Source: Mycolicibacterium vinylchloridicum (GTDB taxonomy: Bacteria > Actinomycetota > Actinomycetes > Mycobacteriales > Mycobacteriaceae). Taken from it: DNA of 64,000 bases. Of this stretch, positions 25,984 to 36,619 are shown in pieces. Position 1 is the stretch's first letter. Each line of letters begins with the position of its first letter. The DNA lies in NCBI RefSeq assembly GCF_013404075.1, contig NZ_JACBJQ010000016.1, positions 62,001-126,000 of the forward strand, read 5' to 3'. The notes beneath the pieces were generated by a model. That model ran no database searches, was not told the origin of the DNA, and was given only the letters and a program-made list of their open reading frames with translations. The translations under genes were made by a program, and so were the position numbers.

Positions 25984-27384
25984 ATGGCTACCGAACTCCC
26001 CCTGACCCCGCGTTCCCTGACCGGGTTCGGCCGCACCGCGCCGAGCGTGGCGCAGGTGCTGTCGACTCCCGATGTCGAGGTGATCGCCGCCGCCGTCCGG
26101 CAGGTGGCCGACGCGGACGCGAACAGTCCCTCATACCTGCGCCGGGGCATCCTGGCCCGCGGATTGGGGCGCTCCTATGGGGATCAGGCCGGCAACGGCG
26201 GCGGCATCGTCGTCGACATGACGCGCCTGCACCGCATCCACTCGATATCGGCCGAAACTGCCATCGCCTACGTCGACGCCGGCGTGAGCCTCGATCAATT
26301 GATGAAGGCGGCGCTGCCGTTCGGCCTGTGGGTCCCCGTCCTGCCCGGCACCAGGCAGGTCACCGTCGGCGGTGCCATCGGATCGGACATCCACGGCAAG
26401 AACCACCACAGCGCCGGCAGCTTCGGCAACCATGTGCTATCGCTCGACCTGCTGATGGCCGACGGCGAAGTCCGCACGCTGACCCCCGATGGACCCGAGA
26501 GCGAACTGTTCTGGGCGACCGTCGGTGGAAACGGCTTGACCGGCATCGTGATCCGCGCCCGCATCGCGATGACCCGCACCGAGACCGCGTATTTCATCGC
26601 CGACGGCATCGCCACCGCCGACCTGGACGAGACCGTCGCTGTCCACCAGGACGGCAGCGAGGACAACTACACCTACAGCAGCGCCTGGTTCGACCTGATC
26701 AACCCGCCGCCGAAGTTGGGTCGCGCGGCGGTCAGTCGCGGCAGCCTGGCAAAACTGGACCAACTGCCGCCCAAGCTGGCGAAAGACCCCCTGCAGTTCA
26801 GCGCGCCCAAGCTGCCCGCAGTGCCAAACCTGTTCCCCGTCAGCGTCATGAACAAGCTGTCACTGAGTCTCGTCGGCGAGGCGTTCTACCGAGTCAGCGG
26901 CAACTACCAGAACAAGATCGTCAACCTGACGCAGTTCTACCACATGCTCGATATCACGACTGGCTGGCAATATGCCTACGGCCCAACCGGTTTCGCGCAG
27001 CACCAGTTCCTCGTACCACCCGATGCCCTGGACGAATTCAAAGACATCATTCGGTGGATCCAGACCCAGGGTCACTATTCGGCGCTGAACGTTTTCAAGC
27101 TGTTCGGCCCGGGAAACCCTGCCCCACTGAGCTTCCCGATGGCCGGTTGGAACGTCGCGATGGACTTCCCCAACAACGCCGGCGTCAACGAGTTCCTCAA
27201 CGAACTCGACGACCGCGTCATGAAATTCGGTGGGCGGGTCTACACCGCCAAGGACTCTCGGGTGAGCGCCGAGAAGTTCCACAGAATGTATCCGCGGGTC
27301 GATGAGTGGATTGCTGTGCGCCGCAAGGCCGATCCCAACGGTGTGTTTGCCTCCGACATGGCCCGCCGACTCGAACTGCTGTAG
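25984..27384 (+). CDS. dprE1: Decaprenylphosphoryl-beta-D-ribose 2'-oxidase DprE1
   Basis: A 466-residue FAD oxidase that oxidises decaprenyl-phosphoryl-ribose at C2', the first half of its epimerisation to the arabinose donor. FAD-binding features: [37 protein letters not shown]-terminal part: [14 protein letters not shown] and [12 protein letters not shown]. The residue equal to Cys387 of the M. tuberculosis enzyme, the covalent target of benzothiazinones, is Ala392 here (GWNVAMDF; codon GCG at 27157-27159; offset of 5 residues agrees with the lengths). Enzyme function does not need that Cys. It is followed 18 bases later by dprE2. Confidence 0.97.
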   Translation: MATELPLTPRSLTGFGRTAPSVAQVLSTPDVEVIAAAVRQVADADANSPSYLRRGILARGLGRSYGDQAGNGGGIVVDMTRLHRIHSISAETAIAYVDAGVSLDQLMKAALPFGLWVPVLPGTRQVTVGGAIGSDIHGKNHHSAGSFGNHVLSLDLLMADGEVRTLTPDGPESELFWATVGGNGLTGIVIRARIAMTRTETAYFIADGIATADLDETVAVHQDGSEDNYTYSSAWFDLINPPPKLGRAAVSRGSLAKLDQLPPKLAKDPLQFSAPKLPAVPNLFPVSVMNKLSLSLVGEAFYRVSGNYQNKIVNLTQFYHMLDITTGWQYAYGPTGFAQHQFLVPPDALDEFKDIIRWIQTQGHYSALNVFKLFGPGNPAPLSFPMAGWNVAMDFPNNAGVNEFLNELDDRVMKFGGRVYTAKDSRVSAEKFHRMYPRVDEWIAVRRKADPNGVFASDMARRLELL

Positions 27385-27402
27385 AAAGGCATCCCCACAC
27401 AC

Positions 27403-28182
27403 ATGATCGACGCCACGGGTAACCCACAGACCATCCTGCTGCTGGGCGGAACCTCTGAGATCGGCCTGGCCATCGTGGCGCGCTATCTGCGCAACGCCAA
27501 GGCCCGCGTCATTCTGGCCGATCTGCCGAACGCACCCAAGCGTGACGCTGCCATCGCCCAGCTGGAGGCCGCAGGCGCGAAGTCGGTGGAATACCTCGAC
27601 TTCGACGCCCTCGATACCGCAAGCCACCCCGGCGTCATCGAAAAAGCCTGGGCCAATGGCGATGTCGACGTAGCGATCGTCGCATTCGGCATCCTCGGCG
27701 ATGCCGAGGAACTGTGGCAGAACCAGGCCAAGGCCGTGTTGAGCGCCCAGATCAACTACACCGCCGCCGTTTCGGTGGGCGTGCTGATCGGCGAGAAGAT
27801 GCGCGCGCAGGGATTCGGCCAGATCATCGCCATGTCGTCGGTGGCCGGTGAACGGGTGCGCCGCAACAACTTCGTCTACGGCTCCACCAAGGCCGGCCTG
27901 GACGGCTTCTACCTGGGCCTCGGAGAGGCCCTGCGCGAGTATGGAGTTCATGTGCTGGTCATCCGGCCCGGCCAGGTACGCACCACCACCACGCTGGAGC
28001 ACTGGAAGGCGACCGGCGCGAAGGAAGCCCCCTTCACCGTGAACGCCGAAGACGTCGCCGAGCTGGCCGTCACGTCCGCGGCCAAGGGCAAGGACCTCGT
28101 GTGGGCGCCCGGGCAGGTACGCGTGCTGATGTCGGTGCTGCGGCACATCCCGCGGCCCATCTTCCGCAAGCTGCCGATCTAA
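27403..28182 (+). CDS. dprE2: Decaprenylphosphoryl-2-keto-ribose reductase DprE2
   Basis: A 259-residue short-chain dehydrogenase that reduces the keto intermediate from DprE1 with NADH, giving decaprenyl-phosphoryl-arabinose, the sole arabinose donor of the wall. Nucleotide loop [12 protein letters not shown]; catalytic Ser in MSSVAGER; Tyr/Lys in YGSTKAG. It lies between dprE1 and aftA with 18- and 7-base gaps, so the three are one transcript. The C-terminal [13 protein letters not shown] fits mycobacterial DprE2. Confidence 0.96.
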   Translation: MIDATGNPQTILLLGGTSEIGLAIVARYLRNAKARVILADLPNAPKRDAAIAQLEAAGAKSVEYLDFDALDTASHPGVIEKAWANGDVDVAIVAFGILGDAEELWQNQAKAVLSAQINYTAAVSVGVLIGEKMRAQGFGQIIAMSSVAGERVRRNNFVYGSTKAGLDGFYLGLGEALREYGVHVLVIRPGQVRTTTTLEHWKATGAKEAPFTVNAEDVAELAVTSAAKGKDLVWAPGQVRVLMSVLRHIPRPIFRKLPI

Positions 28183-28189
28183 ACGCCTC

Positions 28190-30034
28190 ATGGTCAAGGG
28201 CGCGCTGGCCACTGCGGGTCAGATGATCGCGGCAGTCGCTGTGGCCGTTGTGGTTTCGGTCATCGCGCTGATCGCGATATCTCGGGTCCAATGGCCGGCG
28301 TTCCCGTCGTCCAACCAGCTGCACGCATTGACCACCGTCGGTCAGGTCGGCTGCCTGGTCTTGTTGCTGGGAACCGGATTCCTCTGGCGCAAGGGATACC
28401 AATGGGCAGCGCGCATTGCCGCCGCGGTGTTCCTGTCGGCGTTCACGGTGGTCACCCTCGGGATGCCGCTGGGCGCGAGCCGGCTCTACCTCTTCGGCAT
28501 TTCGGTCGATCAGCAATTCCGCACCGAATACCTCACCCGCTTGGCCCAGAGCCCGGCCCTGCACGACATGACCTACATCGGTCTGCCGCCGTTCTACCCC
28601 GCCGGCTGGTTCTGGATCGGCGGGCGGGCCGCCGCGCTCACCGGAACACCCGCGTGGGAGATGTTCAAGCCCTGGGCCATAACCTCCATCGCGGTCGCCG
28701 TCGTGCTGGCAATGGTGCTGTGGTCGGCGCTCATCAGGTTCGAGTACGCCCTGATCGTCACTGTCGCCACCACCGCGGTCACCCTCGCGTACAGCTCGCC
28801 GGAGCCCTACGCCGCCACCATCACCGTCCTCATCCCGCCCGTCTTCGTGCTGGCGTGGTCGGGACTGCGCGGCAAGACCAGGGGTGGCGGCTGGGCGGCC
28901 GTCGCCGGCGTCGGGCTCTTCCTCGGCGTCTCCGCCACCTTCTACACCCTGCTGTTCGGCTACGCGGCCTTCACCGTCGGCGTGATGGGCATCATCGTCG
29001 CGATCGCGCGGCGCAGCGTCGAACCGCTCCTGCGCCTGGTGGTCGCCGCCGTCATCACGGCGGCCATCGGGTTGATCACCTGGCTGCCGTTCCTGCGCCA
29101 CGCCGCCCGTCACCCGATGAGCGACACCGGCAGCGCCCAGCACTACCTGCCCGCGGACGGCGCGGTCCTGACGTTCCCGATGCTGCAGTTCTCGTTGCTC
29201 GGCGCGCTGTGCATGCTGGGCACGCTGTGGCTGGTGTGGCGGGCAAGCACGTCCACACGCGCCGCCGCGCTCGGCATCGGCGTGCTGACCGTCTACGCCT
29301 GGTCGGCGCTGTCCATGCTGACCACCCTGCTCGGCACCACACTTCTGTCCTTCCGGCTACAGCCCACGCTGACCGTGCTGCTGTCGGCGGCCGGGGTGTT
29401 CGGGTTCATCGAGGTGACACTCGCGATCGCGGCACGCGCCAACCGCAAGGTCATTCCAGTTGGCGCCGCGATCGGACTGATCGGCGCCATCGGCTTCAGC
29501 CAGGACATCCCCGACGTGCTGCGGCCCGACCTGACCGTCGCCTACACCGACACCGACGGCTACGGCCAGCGTGGCGACCGCCGGCCGCCGGGGGCCGAGA
29601 AGTACTACCCCGAGGTCGACGCCGCGATCCAGACGGCCACCGGCCGTCCCCGTGAAGACACCGTCGTGCTGACCGCCGACTACAGCTTCCTGTCGTATTA
29701 CCCGTACTACGGTTTCCAGGGCCTGACCTCCCATTACGCGAACCCGCTCGCCGAGTTCGACAAGCGCGCCGCCGCCATCGAATCCTGGGCCGGGCTGAAG
29801 AACGCCGACCAGCTGGTCCATGCGCTGGACTCGCTGCCCTGGCCGGCGCCGACCGTCTTCCTCATGCGTCGCGGCGCCAATGACACCTACACCCTGCGCC
29901 TGGCCCAGGACGTCTACCCCAACCAGCCCAACGTGCGCCGCTACACCGTCGACTTCGACGGCAAGCTGTTCAGCGGACCGCACTTCACAGTCAAGACGAT
30001 CGGGCCGTTCGTGCTTGCCATCCGGAATCCGTAG
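28190..30034 (+). CDS. aftA: Galactan arabinofuranosyltransferase AftA
   Basis: A 614-residue GT-C enzyme that adds the first arabinofuranose to galactan from decaprenyl-phosphoryl-arabinose, on the outer face of the membrane. About eleven hydrophobic helices are followed by a soluble C-terminal domain from about residue 440. The first outer loop holds [20 protein letters not shown] with the acidic residue and basic partner expected of GT-C catalysis. It starts 7 bases after dprE2 and ends 2 bases before embC. Synteny with Rv3792. Confidence 0.95.
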   Translation: MVKGALATAGQMIAAVAVAVVVSVIALIAISRVQWPAFPSSNQLHALTTVGQVGCLVLLLGTGFLWRKGYQWAARIAAAVFLSAFTVVTLGMPLGASRLYLFGISVDQQFRTEYLTRLAQSPALHDMTYIGLPPFYPAGWFWIGGRAAALTGTPAWEMFKPWAITSIAVAVVLAMVLWSALIRFEYALIVTVATTAVTLAYSSPEPYAATITVLIPPVFVLAWSGLRGKTRGGGWAAVAGVGLFLGVSATFYTLLFGYAAFTVGVMGIIVAIARRSVEPLLRLVVAAVITAAIGLITWLPFLRHAARHPMSDTGSAQHYLPADGAVLTFPMLQFSLLGALCMLGTLWLVWRASTSTRAAALGIGVLTVYAWSALSMLTTLLGTTLLSFRLQPTLTVLLSAAGVFGFIEVTLAIAARANRKVIPVGAAIGLIGAIGFSQDIPDVLRPDLTVAYTDTDGYGQRGDRRPPGAEKYYPEVDAAIQTATGRPREDTVVLTADYSFLSYYPYYGFQGLTSHYANPLAEFDKRAAAIESWAGLKNADQLVHALDSLPWPAPTVFLMRRGANDTYTLRLAQDVYPNQPNVRRYTVDFDGKLFSGPHFTVKTIGPFVLAIRNP

Positions 30035-30036
30035 CG

Positions 30037-33000
30037 ATGAACCGCCCGAGTGGCCAATTAGCATCTAGCTCCGTGGAGAAGACGCGGGTGGATTATCGGA
30101 CCGCCCGTCTCGTCGCCGTCGTGGCCGGCCTGCTCGGCGCCGCGCTGGCGATCCTGACGCCGTTGCTGCCGGTCAAGCAGACCACTGCCGAGCTCAACTG
30201 GCCGCAGAACGGCGTGCTCGACAGCGTCACGGCGCCCCTGATCAGTTACGTGGCGACCGACCTGACCATCGAAGTGCCCTGTAGCGCGGCCGCGGGTCTG
30301 GACCGGCCCGGCAAGACCGTCCTGCTGTCGACGGTCCCCAAGCAGGCGCCCAAAGCCGTCGACCGCGGTCTGCTGATCCAGCGCGCCAACGACGACCTCG
30401 TCGTCGTCGTCCGCAACACCCCTGTCGTCGTCGCACCGCTGAAACAAGTACTCAGCCCGGCCTGCCAGAAGCTGACGTTCACCGCCCATGCCGATCGGGT
30501 GACCGCCGAGTTCGTCGGCCTCACCCAGGGCCCCGACAGTGAGCAGCCCGGGTCCCCGCTCGAGGGCGAACGCAGCGGCTACGACTTCCGGCCCCAGATC
30601 GTCGGCGTCTTCACCGACCTGACCGGCCCGGCGCCGCCCGGCCTGCGCCTGTCCGCCACGATCGACACCCGCTACAGCAGCGCACCGACCGCACTGAAGA
30701 TGGCCGCGATGGTGCTCGGCGTCGCGATGACGGTGATTGCGCTGATCGCCCTGCACCTGATGGATTGCGCAGACGGTGTGCGGCAACGACGCTTCCTGCC
30801 GGCCCGATGGTGGTCATTGAGCGGGCTGGACGGCGTGGTGTTCGCGGTCCTGGTGTGGTGGCACTTCGTCGGCGCCAACACCTCCGACGACGGCTACATC
30901 CTCACCATGGCCCGGGTGTCCGAGCACGCCGGCTACATGGCCAACTACTACCGCTGGTTCGGCACGCCCGAGGCGCCGTTCGGCTGGTACTACGACCTGC
31001 TCGCCATGTGGGCACACGTCTCCACGACCAGCGTCTGGATGCGGCTGCCGACCCTGGCCATGGCGCTGGTGTGCTGGTGGCTGATCAGCCGCGAGGTGAT
31101 CCCCCGGCTCGGCCACGCCGTCAAGACCAGCCGCGCCGCCGCCTGGACTGCTGCAGGCATGTTCCTGGTGTTCTGGCTGCCGCTGGACAACGGCCTGCGG
31201 CCCGAACCGATCATCGCGCTGGGCATCCTGCTCACCTGGTGCTCGGTCGAACGCGGTGTGGCCACCAGCCGCCTGCTGCCGGTCGCATTTGCCTGCATCG
31301 TCGGCGCACTGACGTTGTTCTCGGGCCCAACCGGTATTGCCTCGATCGGCGCGCTGCTGGTGGCCATCGGCCCGCTGCGCACGATCCTGCACCGCCGATC
31401 CCGCCAGTTCGGCCTGCTGCCGCTGCTCGCCCCGATCCTGGCCGCGTGCACCGTGACGATCATCCTGATCTTCCGCGACCAGACCCTGGCCGGCGAGGTG
31501 CAGGCCAACATGCTGAAGTCCGCGGTCGGGCCGAGCCTCGCGTGGTTCGACGAGCACATCCGCTACGAGCGGTTGTTCATGGCCAGTCCCGACGGATCGA
31601 TATCCCGCCGGTTCGCGGTGCTGGCCCTGCTCGTCGCGCTGCTCATGTCGGTGGCGATGATCCTGCGTCGAGGCCACATCCCGGGGACCGCGGCAGGCCC
31701 GAGCCGGCGCATCATCGGCATCACGATCATCTCGTTCATCGCCATGATGTTCACGCCGACGAAGTGGACACATCACTTCGGGGTGTTCGCCGGGCTGGCC
31801 GGTTCGCTGGGTGCGCTGGCCGCGGTCGCGGTCGGCGCGCACGTGCTGAGGTCCCGACGAAACAGGGCGATCTTCGCCGCCGCAGTCTTCTTCATCACGG
31901 GTTTGTCGTTCGCCAGCGTCAACGGCTGGTGGTACGTGTCCAACTTCGGCGTGCCGTGGTCAAACCAGCTCCCCGAGTGGCACTTTGGCTTCACCACGAT
32001 CCTGCTCGCGTTGACGGTGATCAGCTTGCTGGTGGCCGCGTGGTTCCACTTCTCCGGCCGCGACAACGGCAGCAGCGGACGTACGAGCTGGTGGCGGCGG
32101 ATCGTGGGTTCACCGTTGGCGGTGGTGGCCTGGCTGTTGGTGGTCTTCGAGGTGGCATCTCTGACCTTGGGAATGACCGAACAGTGGCCGGCCTGGTCGG
32201 TGGGCCGCTCGAACTTGCAGGCGCTCGCTGGAAAGACGTGCGGGCTGGCCGACGACGTGCTCGTGGAAGAGGACCCGAATGCCGGCATCCTCACCCCGAT
32301 CACCGGGGTGTCGCTGGGCGACGCGCTCGGCGCGACCACGGCCGAAGGGTTCACCCCCGGCGGCATTCCCGCCGACGTCTCCGCCGACCCCGTGATGGAG
32401 CCGCCCGGCGGTGGCAACTTCGCCGACACCGACGGCGTGGTCACCAGCAGCGAGGCCGGTACCGAAGGCGGGACCGACGCCGTCGGCGGGGTCAACGGTT
32501 CGCGCGCACGGCTGCCCTACAACCTGGACCCGGCCCGCACACCGGTCATGGGCAGCTGGCGTCCCGGCGTGCAACAGCCCGCGATGCTGCGCTCGGCCTG
32601 GTACCGGCTGCCCGCCGACTGGACGTCATCCCCGCTGCTGGTGGTCGCGGCGGCGGGCCGCTTCGACCCCGACGAGGTCCAGGTCCAGTGGGCGACCGAA
32701 CAGCAGGCGGCCGACGGAAAGCCCGGCGGCTCAATCATTTTCGGCGACATCGGCGCTGCGCCCGCATGGCGCAACCTGCGCGCCCCCTTGGCCGCGATCC
32801 CCCGTGAGGCCGCCATGGTCCGGCTGGTCGCCGACGATGACGACCTGTCACCTCAGCACTGGATCGCCCTGACCCCGCCCCGCATCCCGAAGCTGCGCAC
32901 CCTGCAGGACGTCGTCGGGTCGCAGGATCCGGTACTGCTGGACTGGCTTGTCGGCCTGGCCTTCCCGTGCCAGCGGCCGTTCGGCCATCAGTACGGCGTC

Positions 33001-33276
33001 ATCGAGCCACCGAAGTGGCGGATCCTGCCGGACCGCTTCGGCGCCGAGGCCAACTCGCCGGTGATGGACAACATCGGCGGCGGCCCGCTCGGTATCAGCG
33101 AATTGCTCTACCGCGCGTCGACCGTGCCGAGTTACCTCCGTGACGACTGGTTCCGGGACTGGGGCGCGCTGCAGCGGCTCAACCCGTTCTATCCCGCCGC
33201 GCAGCCCGCCCGCCTGGATCTGGGCACCGCGACCCGCACCGGATTGTGGAGCCCGGCTCCGCTGCGGCCGACATAG
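30037..33276 (+). CDS. embC: Arabinosyltransferase EmbC
   Basis: A 1079-residue GT-C arabinosyltransferase. EmbC makes the arabinan of lipoarabinomannan in known mycobacteria. Features: N-terminal TM1 ([15 protein letters not shown]) and first periplasmic domain, an acidic catalytic loop [20 protein letters not shown] with PYRWFG-type surroundings ([14 protein letters not shown]), about 15 helices in total, and a C-terminal carbohydrate-binding region with paired cysteines ([12 protein letters not shown]). It is the first of the three paralogues, as in Rv3793. Start ATG at 30037, two bases after aftA. Confidence 0.96.
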   Translation: MNRPSGQLASSSVEKTRVDYRTARLVAVVAGLLGAALAILTPLLPVKQTTAELNWPQNGVLDSVTAPLISYVATDLTIEVPCSAAAGLDRPGKTVLLSTVPKQAPKAVDRGLLIQRANDDLVVVVRNTPVVVAPLKQVLSPACQKLTFTAHADRVTAEFVGLTQGPDSEQPGSPLEGERSGYDFRPQIVGVFTDLTGPAPPGLRLSATIDTRYSSAPTALKMAAMVLGVAMTVIALIALHLMDCADGVRQRRFLPARWWSLSGLDGVVFAVLVWWHFVGANTSDDGYILTMARVSEHAGYMANYYRWFGTPEAPFGWYYDLLAMWAHVSTTSVWMRLPTLAMALVCWWLISREVIPRLGHAVKTSRAAAWTAAGMFLVFWLPLDNGLRPEPIIALGILLTWCSVERGVATSRLLPVAFACIVGALTLFSGPTGIASIGALLVAIGPLRTILHRRSRQFGLLPLLAPILAACTVTIILIFRDQTLAGEVQANMLKSAVGPSLAWFDEHIRYERLFMASPDGSISRRFAVLALLVALLMSVAMILRRGHIPGTAAGPSRRIIGITIISFIAMMFTPTKWTHHFGVFAGLAGSLGALAAVAVGAHVLRSRRNRAIFAAAVFFITGLSFASVNGWWYVSNFGVPWSNQLPEWHFGFTTILLALTVISLLVAAWFHFSGRDNGSSGRTSWWRRIVGSPLAVVAWLLVVFEVASLTLGMTEQWPAWSVGRSNLQALAGKTCGLADDVLVEEDPNAGILTPITGVSLGDALGATTAEGFTPGGIPADVSADPVMEPPGGGNFADTDGVVTSSEAGTEGGTDAVGGVNGSRARLPYNLDPARTPVMGSWRPGVQQPAMLRSAWYRLPADWTSSPLLVVAAAGRFDPDEVQVQWATEQQAADGKPGGSIIFGDIGAAPAWRNLRAPLAAIPREAAMVRLVADDDDLSPQHWIALTPPRIPKLRTLQDVVGSQDPVLLDWLVGLAFPCQRPFGHQYGVIEPPKWRILPDRFGAEANSPVMDNIGGGPLGISELLYRASTVPSYLRDDWFRDWGALQRLNPFYPAAQPARLDLGTATRTGLWSPAPLRPT

Positions 33277-33352
33277 CGATCCAGTCTCGAATCGCCGGAG
33301 CCCCCGCAGGCCTTCGGAACTGACACAACTTCGTCGCCTACCATCGAGCCTC

Positions 33353-36300
33353 GTGCCAGCCGACAGAGCCGACGCCCCCCGGATCGCCCGGCTCGTCGCC
33401 GTTGTCGCAGGAATCCTCGGTGTTCTGCTGTGCGGTATCACGCCATTGCTGCCGGTCACCCAGACCACGGCCACGATCGCCTGGCCGCAGGCACCCGGAC
33501 CGGACGGCATGGTGAGCGACATCACCGCACCGCTGGTCTCCGGCGCGCCGCAGTCACTCGACGTCACGATTCCGTGCCGGGCCATCGCGACGATGCCCGC
33601 CGAGGGTGGCCTGGTGTTCTCGACAATCCCCCCGGCCGGCATCGACGCAAGCCGCAACGGGCTGTTCGTGCGGGCCAACGCCGCCACCGTCGTCGTCGCA
33701 TTCCGCGACACCGTGGCTGCGGTCGCCCCCCGCCCGGCAGTGGCCGCGGGCGCATGCAGCGACCTGCACATCTGGGCTGGGCCCGGTGGAGTCGGCGCCG
33801 ATTTCGTCGGCATCCCCGGCGCCGCCGGCACGCTGGCTCCTGAGAAGAAGCCCGCAGTCGACGGGATCTTCACCGATATGAAGGTCCCCGCCGCAGGCCT
33901 GTCCGCGCGTATCGACATCGACACCCGGTTCATCACCAGCCCAGGCGCGCTCAAGATCGCGGTGATGGCGCTGGGCGTGGTCTGTGTACTGGCCTCGATC
34001 ATCGCGCTGGGGGTGCTGGACCGGCGCTCGGGCCGCCGCGTGCCCGGAGCCTGGCGGCGTTTTTTCCGGGTCGGAGCATCCACCTGGCTGGTCGATATCG
34101 GGGTGATCGGCGGCCTGCTGCTCTGGCACGTGATCGGCGCCATCTCCTCTGACGACGGCTACAACCTCACGATCGCGCGGGTGTCCGAATCCGCCGGCTA
34201 CAACGCCAACTACTTCCGCTACTTCGGGGCCACCGAGGCACCGTTCGACTGGTACCAGTCGGTGCTCGCCCATCTGGCCGCGATCAGCACCGCCGGGGTG
34301 TGGATGCGGCTGCCGGCCACCGCCGCCGGCATCGGCACCTGGCTGATCCTGAGCCGCTGGGTGCTGCCGCGACTCGGTCGACGCCTGTCCCTCAACAAGG
34401 TCACGGTGTGGACCGCCGGTGCGGTGTTCCTGGCCGCCTGGCTGCCGTTCAACAACGGGTTGCGGCCCGAACCACTGATCGCGTTCGGCGTACTGGCGGC
34501 GTGGATCCTGGTCGAGAACGCGATCGCCTCCCGCCGTCTCGTCCCGGCCGCCATCGCGATCGTCGTCGCGATGTTCAGCGTGACGCTCGCCCCGCAGGGT
34601 CTGATCGCGATCGCCCCGCTGCTGGTCGGCTCCCGCGCGATCGCCCGGGTGATCAAGGCCCGCCGCACCTCCGACGGACTGCCGGCACCGCTGGCCGCGC
34701 TGGCCGCCTCGTTGTCGGTCGTCTTCGTCATCGTCTTCCGCGATCAGACACTGGCCGCGGTCGCCGAATCCGCCCGCATCAAGTACGTCGTCGGGCCGAC
34801 GATCGCCTGGTACCAGGACTTCCTGCGGTACTACTTCCTCACGGTCGAAGACAACGTGGAGAGCTCGCTGACCCGTCGCTTCGCCGTCCTGGTGATGATG
34901 CTGTGCCTGTTCGGCATGCTGGCCGTCCTGCTGCGCCGCGGCCACGTGCCCGGTGTCGCGGGAGGACCGGTGTGGCGCCTGATCGGCACCACCGCGATCG
35001 GCCTGCTGCTGCTCACCTTCACCCCGACCAAGTGGGCCGTCCAGTTCGGCGCGTTCGCCGGACTGGCCGGGGCACTCGGCGCCGTCACCGCATTCACCTT
35101 CGCGCGGGTCGGCCTGCACAATCGACGCAACCTGGCCCTCTACGTCACCGCGCTGCTCTTCGTGCTGGCGTGGGCGACCTCGGGTACCAACGGCTGGTTC
35201 TACGTCGGCAGCTACGGGGTGCCGTGGTTCGACCGCCAGCCCGTCATCGCCCACCAGCCCGTGACGACGATGTTCCTCGGGCTGGCCATCGTCACCGGCC
35301 TGCTGGCCGGCTGGCTGCATTTCCGGATGGACTACAGCGGTCACACCGAGGTGAAGAACACCGGCCGCAACCGGGCGCTGGCGTCGACCCCACTGCTGGT
35401 GGTCGCACTGATCATGGTGCTGCTCGAGATCGGTTCGATGACCAAGGCCTTCGCGCAGCGCTACCCGGTCTACACCACCGCGGCAGCCAACCTGTCCGCG
35501 CTGAAGTCGGGCCTGTCCCCGGCGAGCTGTGCGATGGCCGATGCGGTCCTGGTCGAGCCGGACCCCAATGCCGGTATGTTGCAACCGGTTCCGGGCCAGA
35601 AGTGGGGCCAGTACGGTCCCCTCGGTGGCGACAACCCGATCGGCTTCACCCCCAACGGGATCAGCGACACCCTCGAGCCGGCCGAACCGTTCGTGGCCAA
35701 CCCCGGCACCGTCAACTCCGACGGCTCCCCGAACAAACCCAACGCCGGGATCGCGTTCGCGGCAGGCACCGGTGGCGGCTACGGGCCGGTCGGCGTCAAC
35801 GGCTCGCGGGTGTTCCTGCCGTTCGGACTGGATCCCAAGACCACACCGGTGATGGGCAGCTACAACGAGAACACCGTTGCGGCCAAAGCGACTTCGGCCT
35901 GGTACCAGCTGCCGCCGCGCACCCCGGACCGCCCCCTGGTGACCGTCGCTGCCGCGGGCGCCATCTGGTTCTACGACGAGGAGGGCCAGTTCAACTACGG
36001 GCAGTCGCTGAAACTTCAGTGGGGTGTGCAACGTCCCGACGGCAGCTTCCAGGCGCTGAACTCGGTGCAGCCCATCGATGTGATCGCCCAAAAGGCTTGG
36101 CGTAACCTGCGATTCCCGATGGCGTGGGCGCCGCCGGAGGCCAATGTCGCGCGCATCGTCGCCGACGACCCGAACCTGAGCACCGACCAATGGTTCGGCT
36201 TCACCCCGCCGCGGGTGCCGGTACTGGAGACCGCCCAGCAATTCCTGGGCTCCAAAACTCCGGTGATGATGGACATCGCCACGGCGGCCAACTTCCCGTG

Positions 36301-36619
36301 CCAGCGGCCGTTCTCCGAACACCTCGGCGTCGCCGAGCTCCCGGAGTACCGGATCCTGCCCAACCTCAAGCAGGTGGTGGTGTCGAGCAATATGTGGTTT
36401 TCCGCCCGCGCCGGTGGACCTTTCCTGTTCATCCAGGGCCTGCTGACCACCTCAACCGTCCCGACCTATCTGCGCGACGACTGGTACCGCGACTGGGGCG
36501 CGATCGAGCGCTATATCCGTCTGGTCCCGCCGGCCCAGGCGCCCGACGCATTGATCGATCAGGGCACCAAGACGGTATTCGGTTGGAGCCGTAGCGGACC
36601 CATCAGGGCGTTGCCATGA
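33353..36619 (+). CDS. embA: Arabinosyltransferase EmbA
   Basis: A 1088-residue Emb paralogue working with EmbB to extend and branch the arabinan of arabinogalactan. TM1 [22 protein letters not shown]; catalytic loop [21 protein letters not shown]-terminal [12 protein letters not shown]. The GTG at 33353 was chosen because its N-terminus ([14 protein letters not shown]) matches the mycobacterial EmbA start; the frame runs on upstream through embC without support. A 76-base gap from embC could hold its own promoter. The stop overlaps the embB start as ATGA. Confidence 0.96.
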   Translation: MPADRADAPRIARLVAVVAGILGVLLCGITPLLPVTQTTATIAWPQAPGPDGMVSDITAPLVSGAPQSLDVTIPCRAIATMPAEGGLVFSTIPPAGIDASRNGLFVRANAATVVVAFRDTVAAVAPRPAVAAGACSDLHIWAGPGGVGADFVGIPGAAGTLAPEKKPAVDGIFTDMKVPAAGLSARIDIDTRFITSPGALKIAVMALGVVCVLASIIALGVLDRRSGRRVPGAWRRFFRVGASTWLVDIGVIGGLLLWHVIGAISSDDGYNLTIARVSESAGYNANYFRYFGATEAPFDWYQSVLAHLAAISTAGVWMRLPATAAGIGTWLILSRWVLPRLGRRLSLNKVTVWTAGAVFLAAWLPFNNGLRPEPLIAFGVLAAWILVENAIASRRLVPAAIAIVVAMFSVTLAPQGLIAIAPLLVGSRAIARVIKARRTSDGLPAPLAALAASLSVVFVIVFRDQTLAAVAESARIKYVVGPTIAWYQDFLRYYFLTVEDNVESSLTRRFAVLVMMLCLFGMLAVLLRRGHVPGVAGGPVWRLIGTTAIGLLLLTFTPTKWAVQFGAFAGLAGALGAVTAFTFARVGLHNRRNLALYVTALLFVLAWATSGTNGWFYVGSYGVPWFDRQPVIAHQPVTTMFLGLAIVTGLLAGWLHFRMDYSGHTEVKNTGRNRALASTPLLVVALIMVLLEIGSMTKAFAQRYPVYTTAAANLSALKSGLSPASCAMADAVLVEPDPNAGMLQPVPGQKWGQYGPLGGDNPIGFTPNGISDTLEPAEPFVANPGTVNSDGSPNKPNAGIAFAAGTGGGYGPVGVNGSRVFLPFGLDPKTTPVMGSYNENTVAAKATSAWYQLPPRTPDRPLVTVAAAGAIWFYDEEGQFNYGQSLKLQWGVQRPDGSFQALNSVQPIDVIAQKAWRNLRFPMAWAPPEANVARIVADDPNLSTDQWFGFTPPRVPVLETAQQFLGSKTPVMMDIATAANFPCQRPFSEHLGVAELPEYRILPNLKQVVVSSNMWFSARAGGPFLFIQGLLTTSTVPTYLRDDWYRDWGAIERYIRLVPPAQAPDALIDQGTKTVFGWSRSGPIRALP

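Noticed and set aside
33277..33352. Separate embA promoter in the embC-embA gap
   Set aside because: Only a weak TACCAT-like hexamer is visible; not enough to annotate a site.
33554..36322. 922-codon open frame antisense to embA
   Set aside because: A shadow of the GC-rich embA codon pattern; low-complexity Arg/Gly/Asp/Gln/His product without any domain. The same holds for long antisense frames over dprE1, embC, embB, the permeases and pks13.
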